Below are positions 13,005 through 25,828 of a DNA stretch of 64,000 bases, one piece after another. The position numbers were made by a program, and so were the translations under genes. The number at the start of each line of letters is the position of its first letter. Within the stretch, counting starts at the first letter, position 1. Source of the stretch: Anthostomella pinea (lineage: Eukaryota > Ascomycota > Sordariomycetes > Xylariales > Xylariaceae); contig CAUWAG010000020.1 in assembly GCA_963556695.1 (NCBI GenBank), positions 6,076,001-6,140,000 of the forward strand, in the 5' to 3' direction. Under the pieces are notes generated by a model that saw nothing but the letters and a program-made list of their open reading frames with translations, made no database searches and was not told the origin of the DNA.

Positions 13005-13342
13005 GCACTCAGGCATACGGCTCATCTTTAACGTTCGATCTAGCTTGCGTACCCAGCGACAAAGAAAAGTTCCCGCTCATCGGGACGATCAGCTGACCCG
13101 AGAGGACATCCCCAAATCATACTAGGAGCATTGCCGTGCTAGACTACCTAATGCAGGTCGCCAAAGCGGTCAGATACATTCATCTCGTCGTCCAAGCTAT
13201 AAGCAAGTCGAGGTTCAAGACAACATCGACAGGGCAACTCTAGCAGCCGGGTTCCTTCAGCGTGTCTCAATGCGCCTCCTCGGGTCCCAGGTGTGCCGTG
13301 GGTTTATCATGGCAAGAAGATACTAAATAGAAATCAGTAGCC
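13005..13342. other. Convergent 3' regions
   Basis: Untranslated space between the F-box gene and the oppositely oriented MFS gene. Nothing specific was seen. Confidence 0.4.
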
Positions 13343-15396
13343 CTAGATAGTCGCAGCACTCCTTGGCCTGTTTTCCCAGAGCAGTAATGCGCATATCCAT
13401 ACAGCAGCGCTGAAGTATGTCATGACTCGCAATTGTGCGTTATACCCATCGGCAAACACCCGACGAACCGCATCCCGAGTGGTTTCTGGAAGTGTGTTGA
13501 TGAACTGCACCGAGTCCGATATCTGCTTGATGTCTTCTGGCGGAAGGAGAAGAGGCAGATTGGACGAGAGGTGGTTGTTCAAGACTGTAGAGCTGCTGAT
13601 TGTTGGTTTAATACCCTAGGGAGTTTGTGAAGGGCTTCATACCTGATCGCCAGACCTAAAGTCCCACCAAGCACTCGGACTTGAGTTACGGCGCCCATTG
13701 CAACAGCTTCCCAAATGGATTAGTAAAATAGATGTCCACGGCTCGAGGGTGCTTCTGACCTACCCATATCGCTGCGAGTCACAACCATAGGCGTAAAGAC
13801 TAACAACGTGACAAGCCCCATCCCAAATCCGAAGCCCATGATGACTTCGTAGCCGTACATAGCATTGCCACTCTTGAAAGACACCGAGCTGGCAAGCCCT
13901 ATACCGAGTATTTGCATTGTTGTTCCAAACAAAAGAAGATAAAACGGCGGGACCTTGAATTTCCCCGCGAGCTGTCCACAGATTGCGGTGACGACAGGAG
14001 AGGCAAGTAGCAGGGGAAGAAGATGAATGCCGGCTTGAAAAGGGGATGCCCCGTCTACTGCCTGAAATCGCTGCGGCAAGTTGATCAAAACAGTCATGAA
14101 GGGAAACCCGGTGAAAAATGCAACACTGCGCCACGTTAGATGATGGAAACCTGCGATTCCAATCTAAGACTGAACTTACAGTACAAGGCCGCTGAAAAGA
14201 CGATCCTTCATCAACCGAAGGGAAAATATGGGTTCTCGAGCCGAGCCATTGCGACCGACGAGCTTCTCCCACACGACGAACGCCATGAAGAGGCAAACCC
14301 CGACGACGAGGCTGCTCAGGATTGCCGGACTGTCCCATGACTGCTTAGAGCCAGCCTCTTCTAATGCGAATACGAGTAGCACAGAAGCGAACAGTAAGAG
14401 TACAGCACCGACAACGTCAAGGCGAGAAAGGGACGATCGGGTCAGCTTCGCGCGCAAACTTGTTGCGGCTGCCGATGCGTTGACGATGGGAAAATGAACC
14501 GGCATGAAGAACGCAATTAGACCAGTTGCTATGACACCAGCAGGAGCACTAGCAGCCTCAGTGTCAATACTTTCCAACCATAATTGAGCTCTCAAAATTC
14601 GGACTTACTTCAAGAGGAATACCCAACGCCAGGACGAGTGATCGTTGATCACGCCGCCAAGTATAGGGCCAAGGACAGAACTGAGGACGAAAACAATGGC
14701 GAAGGCAAAAGCGAAGTTCCCCCATCTCTCTGGCGGAACCATCTCTGTCTGGCTGATGGTCACCATCGCATAGATTCCGGAAGCCCCTATGCCTTGTAGG
14801 GACCTGAAGACGATGCTACAGTTGGTCAGTATCTACAGCGGCAATAACATCAACCATTCCAACCTACAGCTGAATCATGTTTGAAATAGAGCCGCAAACA
14901 ATCGAAAAGATGGTGAAGAACCCCAGAGCAATGAGCACCATCAACTTGCGTCCAAGGATGTCACTGGATTTGGCATAAATGATCATGAAGCCTGTGTATG
15001 TGATGAGGTATGCGGTTACCACCCAATCCCGCTGCTCGAAGCCCCCTAAAGCATTGGTTATGGAGATCAGGGAAGTGCTGACTATCGTCTACTCCAGCGT
15101 GGATAAAAAGATAGAGAGACATAATCTGGAGTACGGTAAGCTAAGACTGGACGAAGACAGCCGTGGCAATAGGAGAGATCGTACGCAAAAGCCAGTATGT
15201 ACAGTCTCCAGCCTTCCAGGTATTCACGCGGGACAGCTTGCTCGGGCTCATCCGCGGCGGCCGAATGTGCTGGTTCGATGTTGTTGCCTTCTTCACCTGC
15301 CCGCGTCGGACCAATGATGAAACCGGTATTGGCATGACTGTTAAGCTCGAGGGCCGTGGTGGTCGGATTCTCCCTTGGATTTGCGCTTGAAGACAT
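13343..15396 (-). pseudogene. DHA2-type MFS multidrug transporter, interrupted by one stop codon
   Basis: Seven exons can be assembled: 15396-15185, 15125-14868, 14815-14609, 14548-14180, 14125-13764, 13706-13643 and 13595-13343. They total 575 codons with every junction in frame. The product is a typical 14-helix DHA2 drug:H+ antiporter: YAKSSDILGRKLM (motif A), GGVINDHSSWRWVFLLN with NAPAGV (motif C region), and 14 hydrophobic segments. The sole lesion is a TAG at 15089-15091, codon 83, within the first helix (FLSTLE-stop-TIVSTSL), where the family has a sense codon. No alternative splice by eye removes it while keeping frame. With all other exons intact, the inactivation looks recent, or the base is a sequencing error or strain variant. 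Confidence 0.82.
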
Positions 15397-17226
15397 CGTG
15401 ACACATGCTCTGTGACGGGTAACGAGACTTTCCTGACAATAAGGATTCGATTCTCAGCGGTGAAGGCATTTCACGGGAATTTTACAGGGCCATTGGACAC
15501 CTATCTCACCAGTTTACAAGGGTGCCGCAGGGCACACACAGCATCCCATGGACGCTGCAAGACACAGATCTCAGTGGTGGCTCGAGCTCGTATACGATAT
15601 CTGCATCATATGGGCTGGGGTCGCTTACCTCGGTAAGTGGGACGCAATACTCACTTATTGCAAGAGTCAGAACCCGTCAGGACTCAACGGTAGGTAACCA
15701 AGTGGTGTATGAGTTTACGGTGTTGACCGCCGTCGTACCTGTTTGCCTCCCGTCGCAAGCTCTACCTTGCAAACTTGAGTAGATCGGTAACGGTTAACTA
15801 TATTTCGACCACACGCTCAGCATGCTTCAAACAGGCCATGGGTAAGCAGGTAGTATATGTCCCTGACGGGTGTAGGGCGACTCGTCTTGATTTGGTCGCT
15901 CTCTTTGTTTTCCACCACTTCAACTCTTCGCTCGGCAGCCCCGGGGGTACCGGGTTGACCAAGACTAGGTGCCGTTTGAAGGAGAGTCCCGAGCAGTCTC
16001 TGTCGCAGGAAACCGCGGCATAGGAGAGAGAGTCCGTCACGACGTATTGTCTTTTGATCGGAAGCTCTTGCTTAGGATCTCCCAGAGGCGCTAATAATAA
16101 CTCGCCGGCTCGCGCATGGTCTTCGTCACTTCGGACTCCAGACAGCACCCGAGTGAGTGGATCTGGATCTGGATCTGGCTGAGACATTGGCAGCTGGGGC
16201 TGTGTCAAACACTCCTCATACCGGACACAGTCCCTCGACTCATCTCAAGGTGATGAGCAACCTTCCTCTGAGGCCCAGGCAGTTCACCGTCCGTCGGGGC
16301 TGATGAAATTGGGTTGACGGAGTATTTGGCTCCTCAAGGCCAGGAGGCAGAGGTGATCACAATCTGATTTGATTGACCTCAAGAAGATGTCGACTTGCAA
16401 AGGGGCTCTGAGAGCATCGTGAGCGCACAACTGTCGGTTCATTGCACGATGGTCTAATAAGGTATCAATATCGATGATAGGTAATAGCTGATAGCTGATA
16501 GATCAATGATACGACAGCCCGTTCGGACCCGGGAATGCTGTTTTACATGGGAAACTTGATGCAGACAGTTATGTACCTAGCTCAGCCACACAGCCACGCT
16601 TGGTGAGGGGTTATTAGCCTCCCCCGTAGGTGCCCTACCAGCCTACCTACATTCAGCTGAGTCCCCCCCAGCGAGGCGCCAAGTGGGATGCAGCACGGGT
16701 AGTGGCCGTCGGGGCCTTCGTCCCAGATACGGGCCACCTGAATCTCAGAGCGCGCCCGCTATCCGGTTTCCTCCCCCTCCTACCCTCCCTCTGATTGCAG
16801 GTGAATGACTGCGGATTGACTGGTTGACTGGACTTGGACTGTGTGGTGATCAACCCGCTGCCCTCCCTATCAATCTCAATTACGGGCAATCTATCGATCG
16901 ATCAATCATCCTAAGAAATTCGACATCATTGCTTCTTCTTCTTACTCTTTCTCCCCCTCTTCTCCAGACGTCCCCTCGTTGCTCGTTGATCCTCTTCCTC
17001 CTACTCTCCCTCACCCCATCTATCAACGGAATCATCTGCCTCTGACCATCCCTAGAATATATCGCTGGTCGCCTTCGAATCCCCAACCCTGGATTTGCGA
17101 CAGCCACAATCCTTCCCCTCTCTCAACCCAACACGACCACAACCACAACCACACAACACCAACACCTGATAGCTAGCAGGTGTTCGACCACAACCCGTCT
17201 CGTGTCTGCTCGTGAGCTCGCAGAAA
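15397..17226. other. Long gene-poor stretch and kinase 5' leader
   Basis: Between the MFS gene and the YPK1-like kinase I see no supported gene. A frame at 15522-15782 (+) reads like secreted beta-rich sequence (SYTISASYGLGSLTSVSG), but no family is recognised. From about 16920 the sequence becomes pyrimidine-rich (cttcttcttcttactctttc), typical of a fungal promoter and 5' UTR. Confidence 0.45.
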
Positions 17227-19403
17227 ATGTCGTGGAAGCTCACCAAGAGTAAGATCTGGTTGCCCCTATCCTAGACACTTCCGCTGGCCCTTTAGTTCTC
17301 CCGCTCGTGGTATTCGCCTTATATACCACGAAATACAGCTTGTTTATGGCTTGACTGACAACATTTGTCTCAAACAGAGTTGAAAGAGACCCATCTGGGG
17401 CCCCTGGCGAACACCTTCTCCCGGAACCCGTCGACTTCAACCATCACAGACAAGGACGAAAAGCCGCCGCTTCCCACGTCCAACACTCCCGTCCCTCACG
17501 ATAATGCAATTGGTTTGTGGCCCTCATGATACCCTCGGTACGCAGAAATGGCCGTGCTCACCTTATTTCCCAGCCGCTTCAGAATCCATGGTACAAGAGC
17601 CTGTCGTCAAGCCCCCGAAGCCCGGTATCCTCGTAGTTACCCTTCACGAAGGCCAGAACTTTTCCCTCCCCGAGCAACATCGCAACGTCTTCTCCCAACA
17701 TGGACAGGGCTCCCATTCGACAGGGAACGCCTTGAGTGGCTCGGTGCGACCTGGTTCTTCCCAGAGAACTGCCGCGGGGTCGTTCATGAACGGCTCAGGT
17801 AGACCACAGACCTCGGCAGGCGGGTTTTCCGGCATTCCTTCCAACCACGGCCGTATCTCGAGCAAGTGGTTGCCGTACGCCCTCCTGGATTTTGACAAGG
17901 TTCAAGTCTTTGTCAACTCAGTCTCAGGCAATCCTGAAAATCCCTTGTGGGCCGGCGACAACACGCAGTACAAGTTTGATGTTTCCCGAGTGACGGAGCT
18001 GAACGTACACCTCTATATGCGGAACCCCAACGCGCCGCCCGGGTCAGGACGGAGTCAGGATATCTTCATCGGAGTCGTACGCATCAACCCGAGATTCGAC
18101 GAGAAGCATACCTTTATCGAGGACCCGAAAGCGAGCAAGAAGGATCGCGAGAAGGCGGCAGCGGAATTCTCCCATAGAGAACGTGGTCTGGGCCACAGCG
18201 GTATGGAATGGGTCGATGTGCAATATGGCACCGGCAAGCTGAAGATCGGCGTGGAATATGTCGAGAACCGTGCGGGTAAGCTTAAGATCGAGGATTTTGA
18301 GCTCCTCAAGGTCGTCGGAAAGGGCAGCTTCGGCAAGGTCATGCAGGTTCGAAAGAAGGATACCAACCGGATCTATGCGCTCAAGACTATCCGCAAGGCA
18401 CACATTATCTCCCGATCTGAAGTCGCTCACACTCTGGCAGAGAGGTCGGTGCTTGCGCAGATCAACAACCCCTTCATCGTGCCGCTCAAGTTCACCTTCC
18501 AGTCGCCCGAGAAGCTCTACTTCGTGCTGGCTTTTGTCAATGGTGGAGAGCTATTCCACCACCTGCAGAAGGAGCAGCGATTCGACGTGAACCGGGCACG
18601 CTTCTACACGGCCGAGCTCCTGTGCGCATTGGAATGCCTACACGGATTCAACGTCATCTACCGCGACCTGAAGCCCGAAAATATCCTGCTCGATTACCAA
18701 GGCCACATCGCGCTTTGCGACTTCGGCCTGTGCAAGCTTGACATGAAAGACGAGGACCGAACGAACACATTCTGTGGCACGCCAGAGTATCTTGCGCCAG
18801 AGCTTCTGATGGGTCAGGGATACAACAAGACGGTGGACTGGTGGACTTTGGGGGTTCTTCTCTACGAAATGCTAACGGGGCTTCCGCCGTTCTACGACGA
18901 GAATACTAATGAGATGTATCGCAAGATCTTGTCGGAGCCGCTACATTTCCCCGGTGCAGATGTGGTGCCGCCTGCTGCCAAGGACCTCCTCTCCAAACTA
19001 CTCAACCGCAAGCCGGAGGAGCGACTGGGAGCGGGAGGTAGTGCCGAGATCAAGGCGCATCCCTTTTTCCACGCCATAGATTGGCGGAAGCTCCTACAGC
19101 GCAAGTACGAGCCGACATTCAAGCCCAGCGTGGTGAGTATCCAACCAATCCTCTCGCCCTTGGGCCAAGCTATCATGACTGACAGGAAACGTGCAGGCAA
19201 ACGCTCTTGATACGGCCAACTTTGACCAAGAGTTTACGTCGGAGGCACCGCAAGATTCGTATGTCGATGGGCCCATGCTGTCTCAAACCATGCAGAACCA
19301 GTTTGCAGGATTCAGTTATAACCGACCGATCGCGGGTCTGGGCGACGCTGGTGGCAGTGTGAAAGATCCCTCGTTCGTGGGCAGTATCCAAGATCGACGA
19401 TAG
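17227..19403 (+). CDS. ypk1: YPK1/SGK-type AGC serine/threonine protein kinase
   Basis: Four exons (17227-17248, 17378-17512, 17583-19132, 19197-19403) give 637 aa. The start ATG gives MSWKLTKKLKETHLGPL. A C2-like N-terminal region precedes the kinase domain at about 285-550: VGKGSFGKVMQV (P-loop), YRDLKPEN (catalytic loop), CDFGLCKL (DFG), TFCGTPEYLAPE (activation loop, PDK1 site). The C-terminal tail ends in the hydrophobic motif FAGFSY (TORC2 site), about residue 606, encoded in the last exon. In yeasts and moulds this kinase links TORC2 and sphingolipid signals to membrane and cell-wall homeostasis. An uninterrupted frame beginning at 17504 reads through intron 2 and is not the real start. 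Confidence 0.93.
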
Positions 19404-20714
19404 ACTGCTCTGGTGCTGCATCGTTGTTAGAGTAACCCAACGGCTCGATAGATAAGGTAAGGACGAGGTGTGTGCCGTGCGTGCTGGTGGTGCAACGGTT
19501 CCAGGAGGCAGCCTTGACATATTCTCGTCCCTGATGAGCCCATGAATTGGGCTGAGATGCTCCGAGGGAAGCGTGGGGGGTTGGAAAAGACAAGTCGTCC
19601 GGCCATTGCGGATGAGCAAGCCAGCCGGATGGGGAGATGGGGAGATGGTGCATTACTACTGGCCCATGTTAGGCTACGGGTCCCTGAGCACATGAAAAGC
19701 CCCTTTCGTATGGAGTCTGGCCTCGTTGCGTTTTACGGCAACCTCGAACTGCATTATTCTGGCACGATCTCAAGGGGGAGTGATGACGACTTTGTAGATA
19801 GAGCGGTAGACGCTTTGAACGACAGACTTGTTGGAAGTACGGCTACCTACCTAGGTAGTCATCCTCACGATGTGGGATGTTATAGCGCGGTCAATTGAAT
19901 CCGCTCGGGCTCTACCGGTATACCTCCGTGGTGGTCTCCCAGTCTCCATGTCCGGTCCTACCGGTGCTACTGTAACCTAAGCACCCTACATAAAGTTCCA
20001 GTGGGCCTGCCTGCATAAGTGTCGGCATGATATCGACGTCACCGGCGCGGGGTAGGTGGGAGTAGGCCCGGGAGAGCTGGAGGATTTGGTCCTGGGCCGC
20101 CCCCGCCGCAAAACACCAAAACAAACTCCATCGCCAACAGTATCACAGTATCGTACTCGATTCCAACTCACCCAGCTTATTTTACCTGCGTCGCCACGAG
20201 ATACCCTCCTACAATATCCTATCCACCCGTCTTTCCGAAGCGCTCCCCGTTCTGCTGGGACACCGATAAATCTCCAGGTGGGTGAAACACGGCCTCGAGT
20301 TATGCTTGCTTACCTATGCTTACTACCCCTACAAATATCATACATCACGGGTGTAAAGCCCGAGGCCGGACTTCCTAGCCTGCTGAACTGGAAGGAACCC
20401 CACCAACTGCCAACGCCGCGCGAGCCATTTAATTCATGTTGCTATCCTCTGCCTCTCTTCAGCCTCCTCTTCCACCCCGTACCTACAGTACCTATCCAAC
20501 ACCTGCCGCTGTCATCCGTCATCCGTCATCCTTCACCATCTTTCATCCTGCATCCTGCATCCTTCCTGCAGCTCCGCCAAATATATATATATCCTCTGCA
20601 TTCGCCCATCGACCACTGGACTGGACTGGCTGGCTAACTGACTGACTGCTTGACGCAGAGCTTTGACAATCATTTTCCCTCCTTCCAGCAATACCACCTG
20701 TAGACACATTCAAA
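19404..20714. other. Intergenic region and leader of the phosphoglucose isomerase gene
   Basis: No gene was found. The last 300 bases contain simple repeats: catccgtcatccgtcatcc near 20510, a TA run at 20580-20592, and ctgactgactg near 20636. These fit the promoter and 5' UTR of a strongly expressed gene. Confidence 0.45.
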
Positions 20715-22517
<1,803 letters not shown>

Positions 22518-22839
22518 AGGTTGGGAGGGTCCAACCAAGCCGTACGGAAAGCAAGGCTATAAGACCCCAGGAGTTATCAAAACGGAGCGATGGTTTAGTG
22601 TAGACAGTGACAATGACCCATGAACGTTTCTTACCTACACAACGGGTGTGGAATTTTGGCGTGCTATTTGGAAACTCATATACATCATGTCAGCAAGGCA
22701 CATTTCAGCCATTCTTGAGTTGTCATGAGACACGTACAAGTAGCATGTCCTATATTGCGCCCCGCTACGTGATATCACTGATGGCGTTGGGAAAGGTTGC
22801 GAGCTCCGAGTGCAATCCTGATGGTATAGAGTGATGAGG
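22518..22839. other. Convergent 3' untranslated region
   Basis: Space between pgi1 and the minus-strand gamma-glutamylcyclotransferase-like gene. No feature was seen. Confidence 0.4.
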
Positions 22840-23298
22840 CTATAGGCCATCCAGCACGTGCTCCATCTGCCAGTCCTTCAAATCAAAGGTGCCCTCCTTC
22901 AGATCGCTCTTGTCACCAGCCCACATAAATGTTGTCCCAGAGACATATGTGCCGTTTCCCATTTGAATCGTGCACCAGACCTTCTTGTAGTTGACAGTCT
23001 CGTACTGCTCCAGTCTATCCTTCGCCTGTGCGCCCTCCACCACGCACGCCATGCCGTGGACCATGCTGCCGGGATCCCCATCAAGCAGAGCCGGATATTG
23101 AACCCACATCTTGATGCGGTAGCCCTCGATCCGCGCGGGTGTCAGTGTTGGTTTCTCTCGAAGACCGGTGACGCGTTGCAGGATGCCGGCGTCCATCAGC
23201 GAGCCGTAGAAGAAGTACATTTCCTTGTCCTCGCGTATTGCCGCCATCAGCGCATCTAGGGTCGGGTTGCCCCCACCGGGACTGCCAGCGGTTGCCAT
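22840..23298 (-). CDS. Gamma-glutamylcyclotransferase-like (AIG2 fold) protein
   Basis: A single exon of 152 aa. The AIG2/GGCT fold signature YFFYGSLMD appears at about residue 28; the YGSL loop binds the gamma-glutamyl substrate. GMACVVEGAQAKDRLEQYE follows, supplying the conserved acidic residue, then a terminal WAGD...DWQMEHVLDGL. Family enzymes release 5-oxoproline from gamma-glutamyl amines or dipeptides. The exact substrate cannot be deduced. The length and intact frame suggest a functional protein. Confidence 0.8.
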   Translation of the reverse strand: MATAGSPGGGNPTLDALMAAIREDKEMYFFYGSLMDAGILQRVTGLREKPTLTPARIEGYRIKMWVQYPALLDGDPGSMVHGMACVVEGAQAKDRLEQYETVNYKKVWCTIQMGNGTYVSGTTFMWAGDKSDLKEGTFDLKDWQMEHVLDGL

Positions 23299-24020
23299 GG
23301 CCAGGGATATACACGCGAAGGTTGTTCTCGGTTAGGGTCTTGTGAGGATAGCAACGTATCGAGTGCGATATTGGGATTTTTGACGTGGTTTGCCGCGTGT
23401 GGTAGTGGCCTGGAAAGCCTACATAGGTAACGTTCCAACAAGGTAATTAATTTTGCCAATGGAGCCCGGGTCCCAATTACATACGAGTACTGCCTTAGCG
23501 AATGTGGACAGTAGGGTCTTGCAAGGGGCGCAGCACGCGGTCACGAAAAGGGGCCAACGTCAGGTGCAACCTGTTGACTGGGTCCGAACGCGGCTGCCTA
23601 ATTCACCGGCACATAGGTCAAAGGTGGACGGTACCTTACGTATGGATGTAAAATCAAGACCATACCTTAGCTGTCTAGATTCTGAGGCGATGACGATGGG
23701 AATGACGATTGGAAGTAAGGCTCGCATGTCCACCTAGTTTGTCGGCTTGCGAGTACTTGGGGTTCGAACAGCCTCAGGTGGTCTAGGGCTAGGTGCCTAA
23801 AAAGCGAATGATACAATGGTTGACTGACTTGAGTCAGTATGCAATCATATAGTAAGACGAGATGAGGCTTCTTTCGAATATATAACACGGTACCGCCGGT
23901 GCCATTATGAGTATACATGTTCCAGCTATGCCCTCGACTCCGAGTGACAACCCAATCCCAGCGCAAACCAGCAACCACAGACTCAACCCACTTCACAACC
24001 GAGATGATCGCAGCCCAGCT
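23299..24020. other. Gene-free stretch
   Basis: Upstream region of the GGCT-like gene and 3' side of the amidoligase relic. Only short, featureless frames are present. Confidence 0.4.
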
Positions 24021-25283
24021 TCAGATGATTCCAGCTGATTGAGCGTAGTATACCTTTGTGAGCATTGGGTTACTCAAAGCATCGGCTTTGAGCTTCTTCT
24101 CCAGCTTCTTCTGCTTCTCTGGGCTCAATTTGCCAACAGGGACAGGCGAGACCTTTTCGTCCGGGCGTTTCCCAGCAAAGAGTCGGCCGAGGTGAACGGA
24201 ATCGTTCATCCCAGGCTTGTCAGGCAACTGCACAAACGAAATGAACATACTCAGGCCCCCGACCGATGCAGGATAGTCTTTCAGGCTACTGGCAGACTGG
24301 AGTCTCACAGAAGCTTGAAGAAACGACAAGGCGAACTCGGCCCACATGAACACATCATCCTCCGAGCGGCTCCCTGAACCACGCCTGAACTCAACCGTCT
24401 TATACTTCTTCATGGCGAGGAAATTCCAGCCAAAGTACCTCGACTGGTTGGGGTTCATGAGATTGATAACTTCGTCGAGTGCCACGCACTTGTCGATCAT
24501 CGTTATGGATTGCTCTCGTGTCAGCTTCCGGTAGCCGAAGTGACTGTTGTCAATCCAATTGCTCCGAGCGTACTCGTTTCCACGTCGCTCGGGAGGTACA
24601 AGAGCTTCGATCGCTGGCTCGAAATGGATAACAGCTTGCGCCAACCTCTTGAGTCGAGACACAGTGTATCCATCAGCCAGGGAAAGGTGAATGTGCGTGC
24701 TGCAATTCCGATCGATGCTGACAGCATAGAAAGTCCTGATGAAACTCCACGTTTACTTGACGTGTTCTCGCCAGGCAGACCCTGGATAGACCCGTAATAT
24801 GGGGGAGACCAGATCTACACCCCCTATGTCAAACCGTCCGTTTCAACGTTTTCAGGCTCTGACATTCAGGCTGATGTAGATGGCTACTCACATGGATCCC
24901 TGGAAGTTTCGCAGGTAGAATCGTTGACCAAGCACCAATGCAGATGAGGCGGTCCATCAAACAAGTTCTGGACGAGACTAAACATCCTTGGGTGCCTATC
25001 CGACAGTCTTGTTGTATTGGTCGCACATCTTCCTGGCAAAAAGGCGAAGAGACTGGTTGGATTGAGCGGCTGGATTACGCGCGCTGAGGAGGAATTCCGT
25101 CTCGATACCAATGCCTATGCTTCCAAGAGAGATCGAATGGACTGGCTGGGCGGTATGATGCGCGACAGGAGGTGCTCTTCCCCGACCTGATGCCGAGGGT
25201 GGAGGCGGTGGTGGAGGAGGTGGTGGAGCAGGCGCTCGCGGCCGGGGAACAGTGTCCTTCTTTGAACTGCCAAATAGACCCAT
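24021..25283 (-). pseudogene. Amidoligase-family (Amidoligase_2) gene with frameshift and nonsense lesions
   Basis: The gene starts MGLFGSSKKDTVPRP, then a poly-Pro run, then GIGIETEFLL, the first ATP-grasp-like amidoligase motif. After MCDQYNKT, frame 1 stops at 24996. The family sequence resumes in another frame (HPRMFSLVQNLFDG, LHWCLVND) without room for an intron, so a 1-2 base indel near 24990-25005 is likely. A normal intron (24824-24891) leads to WGVDLVSPILRVYPGSAW. A TAA at 24753-24755 then interrupts WREHVK-stop-TWSFIRTFYAV just before NCSTHIHLS. The remainder, to the stop at 24021, is intact (FEPAIEALVPPERR). Family members form amide or peptide bonds; fungal roles are unknown. Two independent lesions argue for a pseudogene. 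Confidence 0.78.
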
Positions 25284-25828
25284 TGCCTGTCGTATATCTT
25301 GTGCGTTCTCGGCGTCGATTTCAATGAGGTATCACAAGGATAACGTGGTAGCGAGTCGTCTTGTGAACCCCAAAAGCCAAGTGCTGCAACTATGCGACAT
25401 GGCGACCTCGCTTTGTTATAGGAGATACTGGGACGCGGCACAGCGGCATGTACTCAGTGATGGCAGCGGGACGGCCAATATGGGCCATCCGCGAGGGCCA
25501 ACATGCAGTTTTCTTGGGCCAATACCATCACTGTGAGACATGTTGGCCACTCCCAGGCAGCGGGACGCCGGCCAAGATATGTGGGTTGCGGGCCATGAGG
25601 GGCCGGATGTTACAAGTCGGGCTGACAGAAGCCAATGCCCTGGTTCGCGTCTCCTTGCACTGGTGGTGACCCAGGCTGACTTGCATGCTGCGTAAGGTAC
25701 ACTTATAAGTTCTGGGCTGGTAAGGGGGCTGACGCGCGGTTAATAGCAATGTGACGCGTGTAGAAACTGAACTGGGATGTTGACGCGCGGCTATCAGCCG
25801 ACGTGATGTTCCCGCATTTGATTCGCTG
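25284..25828. other. Gene-free stretch
   Basis: It lies between the amidoligase relic start and the BTB-family-like gene. The short motif tgacgcgcgg occurs twice (about 25731 and 25780). Nothing else was recognised. Confidence 0.4.

Noticed and set aside
13585..13596. Acceptor ctacag for the last MFS intron
   Set aside because: It breaks the frame. The acceptor aatcag eleven bases upstream restores AISSSTVLNNHL, as expected for the family.
15522..15782. 86-codon frame resembling a secreted beta-rich protein
   Set aside because: No signal peptide, no family recognised, and possible splice sites within it are inconclusive. Mentioned only in the description of the region.
17504..17582. ATG at 17504 as start of the kinase
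   Set aside because: Its first 26 codons read through an intron (gtttgt to ttcag). The upstream exons give the conserved kinase N-terminus instead.
24714..24755. 39-nt intron that would remove the amidoligase TAA
   Set aside because: It keeps frame, but it is shorter than every other intron in the window and would delete a conserved block. It is retained only as an alternative in the findings.
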